A stretch of 64,000 nt of DNA from Actinostola sp. cb2023 (GCA_033675265.1 JAUJYZ010000145.1:120001-184000); one strand, 5' to 3'. Positions 24,191 through 37,208 are shown, counted from the first letter of the stretch. The notes: a model not told the origin generated them from the letters alone. Program-made: numbers and translations.

Positions 24191-24577
24191 CACTGGAAGA
24201 GAGAACCATTGGAGTGCCATCATGGCTAATATAAAGAAGAGCTTGTGATTCAATTTGCAAGATGGTGACTGATCATTGCTGGAATGACTCGATCCATTGA
24301 CAATCTGCCTCCATAGCCTTGATGGATAACCTTTAGATACATGGATGCTTCATCCAATTTCTGCACGGCTGAATACACGGTGAGTAGAACTTTATAGACA
24401 ATGTTGAACATATACATTTTGAATACATATTTAAGTTGAGAATGACTATGAATTTTTACTTGTGTAAATAATATTTTAAAATTCCTGTATTAGAGCATCA
24501 AGACATTGCTCCAAATATATTATTATTATTATTATTATTATTACTTTCTATTTTTTGGTCAAGCATACATGTGCATA

Positions 24578-24610
<33 letters not shown>

Positions 24611-25552
24611 CTCCCACAGTTTTATTCAATGATTTTGTAAATTTTACAATGTATTGTTACAAACATATCAATATAGTTATAAGACTAAGTTGTATTATTT
24701 CAAATTCAAATATATGTTTTGATACACTGTTATGTTTACCCTAATAAAATCAAGTTTCTATTCTATTGAATGACTGCATGACCGACCTTGATTTATGTTA
24801 CAAATAATTTATTATTATTATTAATTTATTATTATAAAATGTACACTTACTAACAAATGGGAAGAATTTCCAAATTTGTCTGTTCACAGAGCTGTATTTG
24901 AAGTTGACGGAGCCGGATTACATACGACTATACACTCATTAAGTTAGTTAACGACTTTGCAACACCTAGCCTATGTTTATACAATAACCTATAACACCTA
25001 ATCAGTAAAACTAACAACTAACCTTAACATTAACCCTTACAGAAATGGACACTGTATAAATGATATGAAATACAGATGCACTGAGAGATTTGCAATGAAT
25101 GCGCATCATTGTAGCCCTTGGTGTATCTGTATTAATCATATTTATGCAAATGTTCGTAAAGGCTGGGTTTTGCAATCGTAACACTGCTTCATATAGACAT
25201 AGCGAGGGACCTTCAAGTTCTAGAACATTCCAGTGGTAGGATTATTTGGAACATTTTATTGGCTACTGTTTATAAACACCGATTGGCATACACACATAAA
25301 TTTCTGCTACAGGAATGGTAGCCTCCTCGTGGCGTAGCAGGGAAGGGGTGTCCTAACGTTGTCAGTCATATTTTGTACACAATGATTATGGCACTCCTAC
25401 AAATCACCATTCAACCCAAAACGATGTCCAAAATAATATACCGGTAAACATCATCAAACCAATTATTTTTGCGAGTAAAATTATTTTGCACTGTTCCACT
25501 TTACATTAACCATTTGATACCTCTGCAGAAATATTACAGAGTGGACATAGTT

Positions 25553-25995
25553 GTTGGCATAGCAGAGCGGAAAAACGTTTTATAGCCTCTTCTAATAAGG
25601 ACACCTATAGGTTGTTAAGCTCAATATTTTGTATACAAGCCCTTTTATGCTCAAATAACAATGTCAAATGCCATCAAAATTCGGTGAATGTGTATCAGAG
25701 AACAGAGTGGAAAAACGTTTTATAGCCTCTTCTAATAAGGACACCTACACATGTATAGGTCGTTAAGCTCAATATTTTGTATACAAGCCCTTTTATGGCA
25801 TTTTGATCAGCAGAAAAACCATCGTTTTCGTGAATATCTCCGATAAACTTTACTGTAACTTGATAAGATTTTGTCACAAGTTTTGAGTAATGGTAGCACA
25901 AATGTATCAATTGCAGTTTTTGATGTATCATTGCCAGTTAATGGAAACTGTATGAAAACAGCAGCTTTGCAGTTTTTCCGCTCTGTTGTTGGCAT
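25553..25995. mobile_element. Inverted-repeat element with internal direct duplication
   Basis: The ends gcagagcggaaaaac and gtttttccgctctg are inverted copies. A segment of about 85 bp (aacgttttatagcctcttct ... acaagcccttttatg) is repeated directly at about 25572-25650 and 25713-25797. MITE-like. Confidence 0.55.
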
Positions 25996-26802
25996 AGGTT
26001 CCAGTGAGTCATCAAGCATTAATGGTAAGTGCATAGCCACCCATCAGCAAAATGGATAGCTAGAGAGGGTTGGGCACTAATGATAGAGGAAGTTTTTACA
26101 GGAAACAATAGTTTCAGGACTTTGATAACTGGCCACTTAGGGGGCTTGGCCTATTAATATGGGCTCCACTATAACTGCTGGACATCTGAATACAAGTGAG
26201 CTATAACAGTCCAAGTGTTTAGAGGCCTAGATATACGTATGCTACATGTATGTAGGAAGGTCATGGGGAATCAAGGTGTCTACCTCGGAAATTTCACTGC
26301 AACATGTACTGTCACTAACTCTATTGAAATTTGTTTTTTCTTATTTTTCAGTTGAAAAGAAAACATCGCTGGCACAACCACAACCCACACATCAGATCTA
26401 GTTAGTGTAAAAGAGCACACTTGACATCTACTTGTGTAGTTGTCTTGAGGACTGGGTGCAATTCCCAGATTGGATTGTGTGGGCTGGTTGATGTGCAGAG
26501 ATGATACACAGACCCGAGGTCTTGATAATTTACGATATCATGCGAAAACCGAATATAATATTTATACGTACAGTAAATTACTGGAAAAGTACAGTTGTTT
26601 CAAAAAGCATTGCAACGGTTAAATCAAGTCTATATTGTGAAAGACCTGTAGACTTTATATCATAATGGAGACTTGAGATGGCTTTAATTACCTAGCACTA
26701 CTAATTCAAGTACCGTATTTGCACTGCATGTTATTGAAGATATCGATAATTACCTAATAAAAATTTCAAAACAAAAACTAAGTTGTTTCATCGATAATCA
26801 TA

Positions 26803-27217
26803 CAGTCATTCTCAAAAAGGTATTCAATTTCCTCGCGTGAAATTTCAATTTGAGATGCCAAAGTACATGGCATTGTGAGAACTGGATGTAATGGTACTGG
26901 TATCAACTCGCAGTTCGGCGTGCAGAAATTGAATCATGACTTTATTGTAGTATTGTAGGGGTATCAAATGGTCAAGGCGAGACTTTGCGAGACTCGAAGA
27001 CCAGGCATTTTTTTGCGAGCCCGAGGCGCTTTTTCATCGATTTTCTTTGCTTTTCAAAATTCGAGACTCTGAGATGGCTTTTTGTGAAAAAGTAAAACTT
27101 CGACACCCACGAAATTTGACCGAAATTTTGCGAGACTCTGATCTTTTGCGGGCCACCATTTGGCATTCCTTATTGAAGTCTTTTCATCTGGACAACCTTT
27201 TTGAGAATGACACTTTA
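26803..27217. mobile_element. Family G MITE interrupted by a family N element
   Basis: The termini acagtcattctcaaaaagg and cctttttgagaatgac match an uninterrupted relative at 43003-43255. At about 26957-27172 the sequence is interrupted by a second element that also occurs alone at 41281-41497. This is a nested insertion. Confidence 0.8.
26957..27172. mobile_element. Family N MITE nested in family G
   Basis: It starts ggggtatcaaatggtcaagg and ends ccaccatttggcattcc. Subterminal gcgagactttgcgagactc motifs recur in inverted form. The outer flanks (tattgtag, cttttcatctgg) are contiguous in the intact family G copy. Confidence 0.75.
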
Positions 27218-27507
27218 GCTATAGCGCTTGGAACTATGAACTTTATATTCTTGAATTGAAAAGAGATTTTCAACACTACACAAGATGAAATTTGTATTTC
27301 CACGCATCCATGTAACATCCTCCATGTATAAGCCATGCTTCTTTTCAATCTTGTTGCAATTATGCTCAAGTGCTTTATGTATGAGCAATCATTGAATTGC
27401 ATGTTGCATGCGAAGCAGAATAAGAATAAATAAATGAGAAAAAATGGGAAATGACTGCAAAATTAGGTGTTACTGTAAGTTAAACTCAGTGTTGAGATGG
27501 TTAATAA

Positions 27508-27668
27508 GGTTGCTGCATACACCGATTCCGAACATGGCAACCAATTTGAATAACCATTGTTCTTTGACTGACTTGCCTCGTGTTCATGTGGAAACACAAA
27601 AGCGTTCTCACCTCAGTCGAGAACAATGGTTATTCAAATTGGTCACCATGTTTGGAATCGGTGTATGG
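27508..27668. mobile_element. Inverted repeat ACACCGATTCCGAACATGG
   Basis: Arms of about 55 bp (caccgattccgaacatggc ... aataaccattgttct) are mirrored at 27608-27665. Part of the arm (gttattcaaattggtcgcca) recurs near 42150-42180, linking it to the element there. Confidence 0.6.
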
Positions 27669-28309
27669 ATTAGCTAAATTATTACTAATAAAGTGGTTGG
27701 ATTATTTCACTTGCATAACTTGCAAGACTAGTATTTCCTTTGTAAAAATAAACTGTACATTTTTTTTCAACAATACTCTTCCCTGAACTGCAATAGACCC
27801 TTTCAACTTGGTCTTGGGTGTATTAAAGACCTTTCACGCATTTTGCTGCAATATATGCCAACGAACAATACTGTCATAGGTTGAGACTGGGGTAGACATT
27901 GCTAAACATTTACTGAATTTCGTTGTCTATCCCAATCTTGACTTGAAGCCATTGTTCAAGGTTCAAATGTAATCAAAACGAAAGGGAATTTTCCTATTTC
28001 AGAAGTTGTGTCATTCATTTCCAGTAAAGAAAGAATTACTCGATGTACGCTAGAGTGTCGTCTTGATGCATGCATGTGTCTTTGGTATATTATTACGAAG
28101 GGTCTAGCTTGATTTGCACTTACCATTTGATTATTAAAACTGCCAAAATGGCGACCTCAGGACTGACTGTCATCAGTTTGGGTTTCCTGTGTTATTGGCG
28201 CCAAAACCAATAAATTCCACAGGAACCCCACGATCACGGCGAATGTTTAAAAAAAAATATAGTGTTGCGCTTATACAGGGGAGTAGCGGGCTTTTTTTGC
28301 AATGTACGC

Positions 28310-28830
28310 ACATGGCAACGAGCGCCGAAGGCGTTAGCTTCTAGGGGGGTGAGGGGGCATGCCCCCCCTGAAAATTTAGAAATCTAGAGCCTTGGAAATA
28401 CCATTTTCTTCGTTTTCCAGCGGACTTTCTCGCTACATAAATACATAGTAAAATGCATTTATCACTCAGTTTTATGGGGGGATTTATGTAAAGGTTATAT
28501 AAAGGATTCAGAAAAGGATTTATGTAAAGGTTGTGTAAATAATTTATGAGTATTGGTTAAAGGATTTATGTAAACAGGTTATATATACCGCTACCGTTAT
28601 ATATAGCGATATAATAACCCGAGGCGAAGCCAGTTTTTTGGTATTTATTTTGTTTGAAACTGTACTAACTACAATCATCATTACACATGCCTACAATGAC
28701 TGACTGAAAGGGGAAATGTATTAGGGGACACAATCTGACGAGCGGCGAAGGTGCGAGCTCGTATCGTAGTAGGATGCGGGGGTATGCTCCCCGAAACTTT
28801 TTTGAGGTATAGGGTCTCCAAAATAGCATT
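28310..28830. repeat. Two diverged copies of a GGGGGCATGCCCCC repeat
   Basis: At about 28315-28420 and 28735-28830 the order is the same: gcg(c)cgaaggcg, a G-rich stretch, a gcatgccccc/gtatgctcccc block, then aaa...tttt and a gtctccaaaatagcattttc-like tail. This is an interspersed repeat of unknown class. Confidence 0.5.
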
Positions 28831-29009
28831 TTCCTGCCTTCTGTGAGTAGTTTCCAGCAAGTAATCTGCCGTGAGCTGTTAAGATTTTGTCCTAGATTTC
28901 ATTTTATTTTCAATATTTTTTATGTTTTTTATAATATATACATATATTAAGGATTTTAAATTGTACGCACGTGCGTACGGGCGTATATGCACGCTACGCC
29001 CCTGTTATA

Positions 29010-29440
29010 TTGTATGTGTGTTTATTTGTACACCCTTGTACACCATATACACCTTTGTATACCCTGGTACACCGTTCATACCCTGCACACCATACACACA
29101 CTGTACACCTTTGTACACCACGCAACCTTTTTTGCGCACCATTATCCACTCTGTGCGCTCTCTGTTCGTCATTGTGCATCCTGCACACCATTGCATACCC
29201 TATAAACCCTTGTACACCATGCAAACCCTTGTACACCATGCAAACCCTTGTACACCATGCAAACCCTTGTACACCATGCAAACCCTTGTACACCATGCAA
29301 ACCCTTGTACACCATGCAAACCCTTGTACACCATGCAAACCCTTGTACACCATGCAAACCCTTGTACACCATGCAAACCCTTGTACACTATGCAAACCCT
29401 TGTACACCATGCAAACCCTTGTACACCATGTCACCCTGGT
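29010..29440. repeat. 19-bp tandem repeat CAAACCCTTGTACACCATG
   Basis: About 12 near-perfect copies at 29205-29430, preceded by diverged copies. The spacing is 19 bp, so successive units rotate through all reading frames and the open frames are artefacts. Confidence 0.95.
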
Positions 29441-29559
29441 ATACTATAGGCGCATTGATACTCATTGATACCTACGCACCATTGTACACTCTGCAATTGT
29501 ATCACCAATACAATACAATAAAAGTCAATAATACAATACAATAACTTTTATTTAAACAC

Positions 29560-31690
29560 ATATATGCTGCGCACCCTTGTATACTCTGCGCACCCTTGTA
29601 TACTCTGCGCACCATTGTACATAACGCACACCAATTGTGTTGCGCACATTGTATATCCTGCACACACTTGTACACCCTGCGCACCCATAACGCAAACCAA
29701 TTGTGTTGCGCAACTTTTCCACTTTGCGCAGCATTTATACCTGCACACCCTTGTATACTCTGCGCACCATTGTACATAACGCGCACCATTGTACATAACG
29801 CACACCAATTGCATTGCGTACCTTTTCCACTCTGCGCACCATTTTATAGCCGCGCACCCTTATTTATACATGCGCACCTTTGTATATACACTGCGCACCC
29901 TTGTATACCCTGCGCACCATTGCATACGCTGCGCACCCTTGTATACTTGTATACACCAATTGTGTTGCACACCTTTTCCACTCTGCGCATCATTTCATTC
30001 CCGCGCACCCTTGTATATACGCTGCGCACCCTTGTACACCCTGCGCACCATTGTACACCCTCCACACCATTGTACACCCTGCGCACCATTGTACATAACG
30101 CACACCAATTGTATTGCGCACCTTTTTCACTCTGCGCACCATTTTATACCCGCGCACCCTTGTATATACGCTGCACCCTTGTATACCCTGCGCACCATTG
30201 TACACCCTGCGCACCATTGTACACCCTGCGCACCATTGTACACCCTGCGCACCATTGTGAACCCTGCGCACCATTGTACATAACGCACACCAATTGTATT
30301 GCGCACCTTTTCCACTCTGCGCACCATTTTATACCCGCGCACCCTTGTATATACGCTGCACCCTTGTATACTCTGCGCACCATTGTACACCCTGCGCACC
30401 ATTGTACATAACGCACACCAATTGTGTTGCGCACCTTTTTCACTCTGCGCACCATTTTATACCCGCGCACCCTTGTATATACGCTGCACCCTTGTATACC
30501 CTGCGCACCATTGTACACCCTGCGCACCATTGTACACCCTGCGCACCATTGTATACCCTGCGCACCATTGTACACCCTGCGCACCATTGTACATAACGCA
30601 CACCAATTGTGTTGCGCACCTTTTTCACTCTGCGCACCATTTTATACCCGCGCACCCTTGTATATACGCTGCACCCTTGTATACCCTGCGCACCATTGTA
30701 CACCCTGCGCACCATTGTACACCCTGCGCACCATTGTACACCCTGCGCACCATTGTACACCCTGCGCACCATTGTGCACCCTGCGCACCATTGTACATAA
30801 CGCACACCAATTGTATTGCGCACCTTTTTCACTCTGCGCACCATTTTATACCCGCGCACCCTTGTATATACGCTGCACCCTTGTATACCTTGCGCACCAT
30901 TGTACACCCTGCGCACCATTGTACACCCTGCGCACCATTGTACACCCTGCGCACCATTGTGTACCCTGCGCACCATTGTACATAACGCACACCAATTGTG
31001 TTGCGCACCTTTTCCACTCTGCGCACCATTTTATACCCGCGCACCCTTGTATATACGCTGCACCCTTGTATACTCTGCGCACCATTGTACATCCTGCGCA
31101 CCATTGTACATAACGCACACCAATTGTGTTGCGCACCTTTTTCACTCTGCGCACCATTTTATACCCGCGCACCCTTGTATATACGCTGCACCCTTGTATA
31201 CCCTGCGCACCATTGTACACCCTGCGCACCATTGTACACCCTGCGCACCATTGTACACCCTGCGCACCATTGTGAACCCTGCGCACCATTGTACATAACG
31301 CACACCAATTGTGTTGCGCACCTTTTCACTCTGCGCACCATTTTATACCCGCGCACCCTTGTATATACGCTGCACCCTTGTATACTCTGCGCACCATTGT
31401 ACACCCTGCGCACCATTGTACACCCTGCGCACCATTGTGTACCCTGCGCACCATTGTACATAACGCACACCAATTGTGTTGCGCACCTTTTCCACTCTGC
31501 GCACCATTTTATACTTGCGCTCCCTTGTATACGCTGCGGCGCACCATTGTACATAACGCACACCAATTGTGCTGCGCACCTTTTCTACTCTGCGCACCAT
31601 TTATACTTGCACACTCCGTTTATACGCTGCGCACCATTGTACATAACGCGCACACCAATGGTGCTGCGCATCTTATCGACTCTGCGCACC
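29560..31690. repeat. Higher-order repeat built from CGCACCATTGTACACCCTG
   Basis: Runs of the 19-bp unit cgcaccattgtacaccctg are punctuated by a recurring longer module (cataacgcacaccaattgtg, ttgcgcaccttttccactct, ttttatacccgcgcaccctt, atacgctgcaccc). The whole module plus a variable number of 19-bp units repeats about nine times, giving a higher-order structure. It is clearly related to the preceding 29.0-29.4 kb array (shared ccttgtacacc). Confidence 0.93.
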
Positions 31691-31699
31691 ATTTTCGTA

Positions 31700-32073
31700 A
31701 TCGTAATCGTAATCTTTAATAGTAGTTCCCCGTAGGGCTTTTCAACAACTATTAACAGCTATAAATAAATAATAGAATACTGCACACGCTTATTAACACT
31801 GCGCACTCGTGTATACCCTGCGCACCATGCGCGCTCATGCACGTTAGATTCATAGCCAAAATACACGTGGTTTTCGCGATATTCAGGAGGACGAAGTGCA
31901 TAATTAGTACCTAATGCAAAAAAGAAAATGAAAAACTAGCCGATTGGATCGCTTGCGATGAATTCTAAATTTTAAAAAGTCACGCAATCCATCGCCCATT
32001 CCCAGAGTGCTTTTCGCGTGTCGGATCTTACGCGCGCAAAGACGTCTGGTCATTGTATTCGATTACAAAAAAA
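31700..32073 (+). promoter_or_regulatory. Presumed promoter and 5' UTR of the 32-kb gene
   Basis: The region lies between the end of the satellite and the ATG at 32074. It includes CG-bearing sequence (gcgcgctcatgcacg, tcttacgcgcgc), stray 19-bp-satellite fragments, and a possible retroelement tail (agctataaataaataat). No TATA box or initiator can be asserted. Confidence 0.35.
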
Positions 32074-35000
32074 ATGGCGGCAAACGAAGAGAGAAGTGCT
32101 TTGTGGCGAACACCATTGTCTACTCCTGTAAGAACCAACGGAAATGGATTACAAAATGTGTTTCGGCATTCAGAAAAGCTGCTTGCTTCTGCAGTGTCGA
32201 TATGTCGATTGAAAGGCTCGATAGAGTGTCAAACTGGCGGTTTAATCACAGTTTGCGAGGAGATGCAGAGGCTGCTTCGTCTTGCTTTCTCTGGTTAGTA
32301 TTGTACGATGTTGACAGTAGATAGAACACACGATTTTAACAATTATGTTTTGGCCATTGCTTTAGTTGTGTGTATTGAAGGTATTTTCTAGTTTGGACGA
32401 TTGGTTAATTTTCTTCTATTAAAACGCGAGACTTTGAGTTTGATGAATTTTGCGCGCGCTTTTTTTTGATAATGTAAACATAAACTATTAAATACACCAT
32501 ATATTTATAGTTTAGTTTATATATTCCTGTTTATGTAAAATAGATAATATTTCACGTAAACTAACTTGTAGTACGGTATATTGTATTTTGTCACAATTTC
32601 TTGTACGTGCTACAGATGTAGTATGAGGGGGGTACCCCCATACAAGAGTATTACCCCTGGGTAGTTGGGTAGGGAAAAATGCTGAACTTTGTAGTTTCAA
32701 GAACTTCATGTATAGACAAGCAGGGGACTCTTACCTGTAAGAGCCCACCACACCTGGGGAAAATTTCCAAGTTTTATCTAACCCTTTTTACAATTTCCCT
32801 GTTCAACCTGGGATCGCCGCCCCCTCGTAGAAGCTGCTGATTACATGTACATATCTATAGGTGCAATAGTCTATGTGTATCTGCTCTTCTGAGCATTACA
32901 GTCTGGTCTTTCCAGATGGTAGCAAAGGAGTTACGCGTGATGCATGATTTGACCAAAAAAAAAAGATCATGATGCGTGATCATCCCTTTTGACCGACTGG
33001 GATTCATGATTTACTGCTGTTATGCTCTGTGGAACATAATTGACCGGACAAAACTATGATTTCCTTGTTATCTGCGATGCGTGAATTTACAAAAAAAAGG
33101 CCTGTGAAGCATGGCCATGACCCCCTCTCTTTGCTACACTGTTTACAGAGGAGTAGATTACCAAACATGTAGCATTAACAATCACGTCAGCTTCTACATC
33201 AATATACTATACTATTGTTAGGTAATTGATGTACATAACAATTATTCAGCAGTCATTTTTATTACAAATCTAGAGACGGCAAGATTGGAAAAAGAACTAA
33301 AGAGACAGAAACTGACATATGATGAAGACCTTTCTCTTCTTGAAGAGAGGCTGTCATACCTCGAAGAAATGAGGGTTATCCCTAAGCCTAAGGACATTGC
33401 TACTAAGAATACCAGTGAAAGGTATATGTACAATGTAGATAAGAATCATTATATTTTTTCAAGTGCACGGTATATCCGAATCCTTCAATTTGATTGGTTC
33501 GTTGAGCAGGCCGTATTTTCCTATCTCTGCCCTAGGTCCATAGTATCCATGTTGTAATTGCTGAATCATTCAATTTTTTTAGGAAAAAAAAGTTATAGCT
33601 ACCCAACATTTAGGCCTAGTTCAAATGCCGTACTTTCCAAATGCCATTCTTAATTACTTCAAAAGAAGCCGCCTCATTATCTATTGTTTGAAATGAGAAC
33701 GGCTCATGATTAGCACGACGTCTGAACTAGGCCTTAGTTACAAGTGTATGCTGTATTTGAAAATCACTGAATTTTAATCTGTACATATTTTATGAACATA
33801 GGTTGCCACTGAAGCCCTCAAATAATGATAACATTATACAAGATGAGGATGTCGTGAATAGACAAGTAGACAAGTCAGCAGAGAAGACACCCAAAAATAA
33901 GGTACACACACGTAAAGTGGTGGAAATGAAGTCTCCTGATTGTAATATAGCTTGTGGAAACTTTGATGATCTTAATCAAAATGTCCATGAGTCCAAAAGT
34001 CCTAAAGAATCTTGTGAGATAGTACAAGAACAAGAGCCAGAGGACCAAGACGAACATGGTTTACCGGATAGCGAATCTGAAGATTTATCCCTAGAAGTGT
34101 CTGTTTTTGATAGCACGCCTACAGCATGTAAAACCAAGGCAAAGAGTAGAAAAACATCCAGCAAAAAGTTAGAAGAATCATCTTCTGCTAAGTCTATAAA
34201 GACACCGGCAAGGAAGGTACAAGCAAAACCCAAAAGTGCAAATACCAAGGGAAAGCAACCCAAGTCTACTGAGAGTAAAACTAAGAGATGTCGTTCAAGC
34301 ACTAAAGCTCGTGAGGAAAAGAAGTCAAATAGTGATGTAGAGCTTGACGACAATACCTTTGATGCAAACGACAGTGTCAGCTCCGACGTGTATTTGAATC
34401 CTGAATCAGGTCTTCTCGAGATAATAGAGTGTACTGAGATTGAGGTTGAGCAGGTGGAAGAGAACGACCCCAGAAAGAACGTCACTAAACAGAGAAGGGA
34501 GAAGAAGATCAAAAATGGTTCTGAGTTGAGCAAAAAGAAAGATCAAATAAAACAGAAGAATGAGAATAAAAATGACAGCAAGCAGAAAAAGAACAAAGAA
34601 CCAGATTGTGCGAAGATGTCCAAAGAGGCAGATGTAGGATATCTTTCTCTACCTGAATCTCCAAAACGTGGTCCTTCAAAGTCTCAGCGCAAGTCAATAC
34701 CAGAAAGTCCAGTCCGTAATGCTGCAGGGAACATGAAAAACGAGGAAACGACAGCAGAGATGAATGTCTCGCTCTCCAAGACAAAGCCTCAAGTGACTGT
34801 AAATGAACAAGACGAGATGCTAGGCGACATGAGCTTTTTGATTGACATAAGCTCAATGATATCTTCATTCATGAGCGATCCAGTCCCTCAACAGCTGGAG
34901 TTACCACTGATGCAGGCAAGGGAAAGAGCTGATGCTCGTAAGCTCGCAACCCTTTTCAACCTACACATCAGTATTGGCAACAAGATGGAGAGCCGTTCAA

Positions 35001-35236
35001 GCCTCATCCTCTCAAAAACATCCAACAGTCGAATGCCAAAACCAGGAAAGCTTGACAATCTTCTGAGTAAGCTGAGTATTGCAGCTGCGAAAGAAGCAGA
35101 GAGGTTGTCTTCTAAGGCTAGGACCAAACGCAAGCTTTCTGCCATAGCTGATGATGCCCCATTTAATGACAAGGACGACTCACAGTCCAGGAAAAATACC
35201 AAGTCGTTATCTAGGTGCAAGAAGGCTAGGATCTAG
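32074..35236 (+). CDS. Coiled-coil, highly charged nuclear-type protein with R3H-like C-terminus
   Basis: Three exons close in phase: 32074-32293, 33274-33421 and 33802-35236 (stop TAG), giving 600 residues. The chosen ATG has a good context (aaaaATGGCG) just after an A-run; an in-frame ATG at 32053 would add seven residues. Residues 1-73 begin MAANEERSALWRTPLSTPV. Exon 2 encodes a short coiled coil (ARLEKELKRQKLTYDEDL, LLEERLSYLEEM). Residues 124-480 are disordered and rich in Lys, Ser and Glu with several nuclear-localisation-like clusters. Near 490-545, ERADARKLATLFNLHISIG followed by SSLILSKTSNSRMP resembles an R3H nucleic-acid-binding domain, though the core R...H pair is not obvious. 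The end is basic (SRCKKARI). A shugoshin-like layout was considered, but no shugoshin motif is visible. Function unknown. Confidence 0.8.
33611..33735. mobile_element. Family I palindromic MITE, copy 1
   Basis: Ends taggcctagttcaaatgccg and tctgaactaggccta, with gccgcctcattatctatt and gaaatgagaacggctcat inside. It lies in intron 2 of the 32-kb gene. A copy of the same family is at 48733-48840. Confidence 0.75.
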
Positions 35237-36340
35237 TCAAGGAGTATCTTTTATAGGAGTGGGACTTTTATAAACCAATGTATGCTCCATTCACATCTAA
35301 ACATGTTTAGTAAAATTGACTTTTTCTTGAATCTATAATGAAAACTTTAACGAGTCAAACTACCTGGAATTTATACTGTGTAAATAGATAGAGAGGACAG
35401 TTTACATCCAATTTTATGAAGGTTAAAATGCAGACTGTTTATATAATTTTCTAAACATGATTAGTTTTAAAACCACTTTAAAATATGTTTAAGCCTTGGT
35501 GTGAACGGGGCATTAGTCGTGCAGTCTTTTACTCAAAATATACTACTATATTATATAACTTCATTATGCATGTACTGTAAGAAACTGGTTTCTGTTATGA
35601 TATAGATCTATGATATAGTCGTTTTCGTATTGAGTGGGAAACCTACGTCACAGAATTACGGTCATGGTACGGAATCAAAGACATTGTATTCAACCAACCA
35701 CAGCGCACAAAATCATCGCTCAACCAATCAGAATGCTTGGATACAGCATGATGGCGCGATACGGCCATGGTATGGCACAAACTATACCGTAGCTACTTCC
35801 CACTCTTACGAAAACAACTCTATACTGTACAAATCATACAGGAGAATGTACTTTAGAATTATTATATCTAAGTTTTAACTTTTCCTAAATTTTAGAAGAT
35901 AGATGTTTATCTTTGTAACTTTTTAAATGGTCTTGATTTATTATTTTGATCCAATTTCATTGAATGCTTACATTGTGTATTTTGACCATTAGTATGTAGA
36001 TATTAGTCATATTTTTATGCTTATAAATGTTATAAAAAGCACATAGAAAATGCAATATATGTGCAATAATTATCTTACAAGTGCATTATTATGATAAGGA
36101 CTAGCAGTTAAACTAGTAGAGACTGCGTCGGTGTAATATCAATGTTTAGAATGAAACTATCACCATGTATGTGAATTGGTGATTTTTATAATACATGTTA
36201 AACTGAAGTTGCTTATAAATTAAAACATTTTATTGGCTATCTTGTGTCATACCTGTCACTTGGTTACAGCTCTCAGTTGCGACGCATTATATGCAATACT
36301 GTAATACTACTGCAATTGGCTCAGTACACTGAAATATGTA
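35237..36340. other. 3' flank of the 32-kb gene
   Basis: AT-rich sequence following the stop codon; it probably contains the 3' UTR. The only structured item is the family B element at 35610-35826. No other gene is seen. Confidence 0.5.
35610..35826. mobile_element. MITE-like element, family B copy 2
   Basis: Ends atagtcgttttcgtattgag and cttacgaaaacaactctat are inverted. The interior shares gtagctacttcccact and caaccaatcagaatgcttgg (inverted) with the copy at 4323-4536. Confidence 0.7.
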
Positions 36341-36390
36341 TGTAAATTGTAAAGCGCATTTATGGATATGCGCTATATGAATGTCATATG
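36338..36390 (+). mobile_element. L2/CR1-like retroposon 3' tail
   Basis: attgtaaagcgcatttatgg followed by atatgcgctatatgaatgtc is the stem-loop tail typical of L2-clade LINEs and their SINEs (TGTAAAGCGC ... GCGCTATAT). No coding remnant is seen nearby. Confidence 0.5.
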
Positions 36391-36424
36391 TCCTTCATGT
36401 AATCTTTGTAAATTCAACAAAAGT

Positions 36425-36890
36425 CGGCAAGGTCTTCGTGTAGCTGCACAAATGAGGGTTTATCACATAATTTCAAAACTTATAGGACACATAGGACAAA
36501 AGAATGATTATCATAGCTGGAAAGAGCTCGTTGAAATGAGTAAAAATGTGAAGTTTGGAAAAGATCGCTTCACAAATTGCGAAGATATGAATTTGGCAAC
36601 TCTTGCCTACCAGCGTAAATTTCCAAAGGTTTTCATATAAAATTTCGATTTTTGAAAATTCATATCTTCGCAATTTGTGAAGCGATCTTTTCCAAACTTC
36701 ACATTTTTACTCATTTCAACGAGCTCTTTCCAGCTATGATAATCATTTTCTTGTCCTATGAGTTTTGAAATTACATGATAAACCCGCATTGTCCTGGCTA
36801 TTGTTTTTTTAATGTAAAAACAACACCTTGAACGACAATAGAACAATAGTCATGACTTTTGTGCAGCTACACGAAGACCTGACCCAAAAG
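36425..36890. mobile_element. Family J long inverted-repeat MITE, copy 1
   Basis: Arms of about 160 bp: gggtttatcacataatttca ... gaaagagctcgttgaaatga ... gcttcacaaattgcgaagat, mirrored at about 36655-36790. An outer tail (gacttttgtgcagctacacg) is partly repeated at about 36430 in inverted form and at 43470-43520. A second copy is at 51424-51735. It lies in the 3' flank of the bHLH-HMG-CW gene. Confidence 0.8.
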
Positions 36891-37208
36891 TCAGACAGCG
36901 GTTGTCAAAAGAAAAGAAAATGCTTTTTATTTCCAAACTTTTTAAATAACATTTGGTTACATGTTGAAGCAAAACCTCATAGCAAAAGTAAGTCCATTAG
37001 TTTGTAGCACATTGTACAACTAGATACGTGTACACAAAAGCCACCAGTAGTATTGATTGGTCATGCTCTGGTGTCTTATCTCAACATCGTATGACCTGGC
37101 TTATAATCCAGGATCCTCCGTCTTTTTTTTTTTTTTTTTTTTTTAGGGATCCTTCTTTATATAATGAACTCTTGAGTTGCATGACAGTGGATGCAGCCAG
37201 GCTGTTCC

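Larger units (their letters stand above)
24200..28900. other. Intergenic, no convincing gene
   Basis: AT-rich sequence with an ATT microsatellite (24518-24543), a long poly-T (about 24578-24610) and (ATT)n near 24808-24835. Open frames below 80 residues here overlap inverted repeats listed separately and show no recognisable domain. Confidence 0.55.

Noticed and set aside
29596..31735. Several 100-270 residue frames on both strands
   Set aside because: The 19-bp unit rotates through frames and both strands are open simultaneously, a signature of satellite DNA.
32074..35236. Shugoshin identity
   Set aside because: N-terminal coiled coil and basic tail fit loosely, but no shugoshin C-terminal motif is visible.
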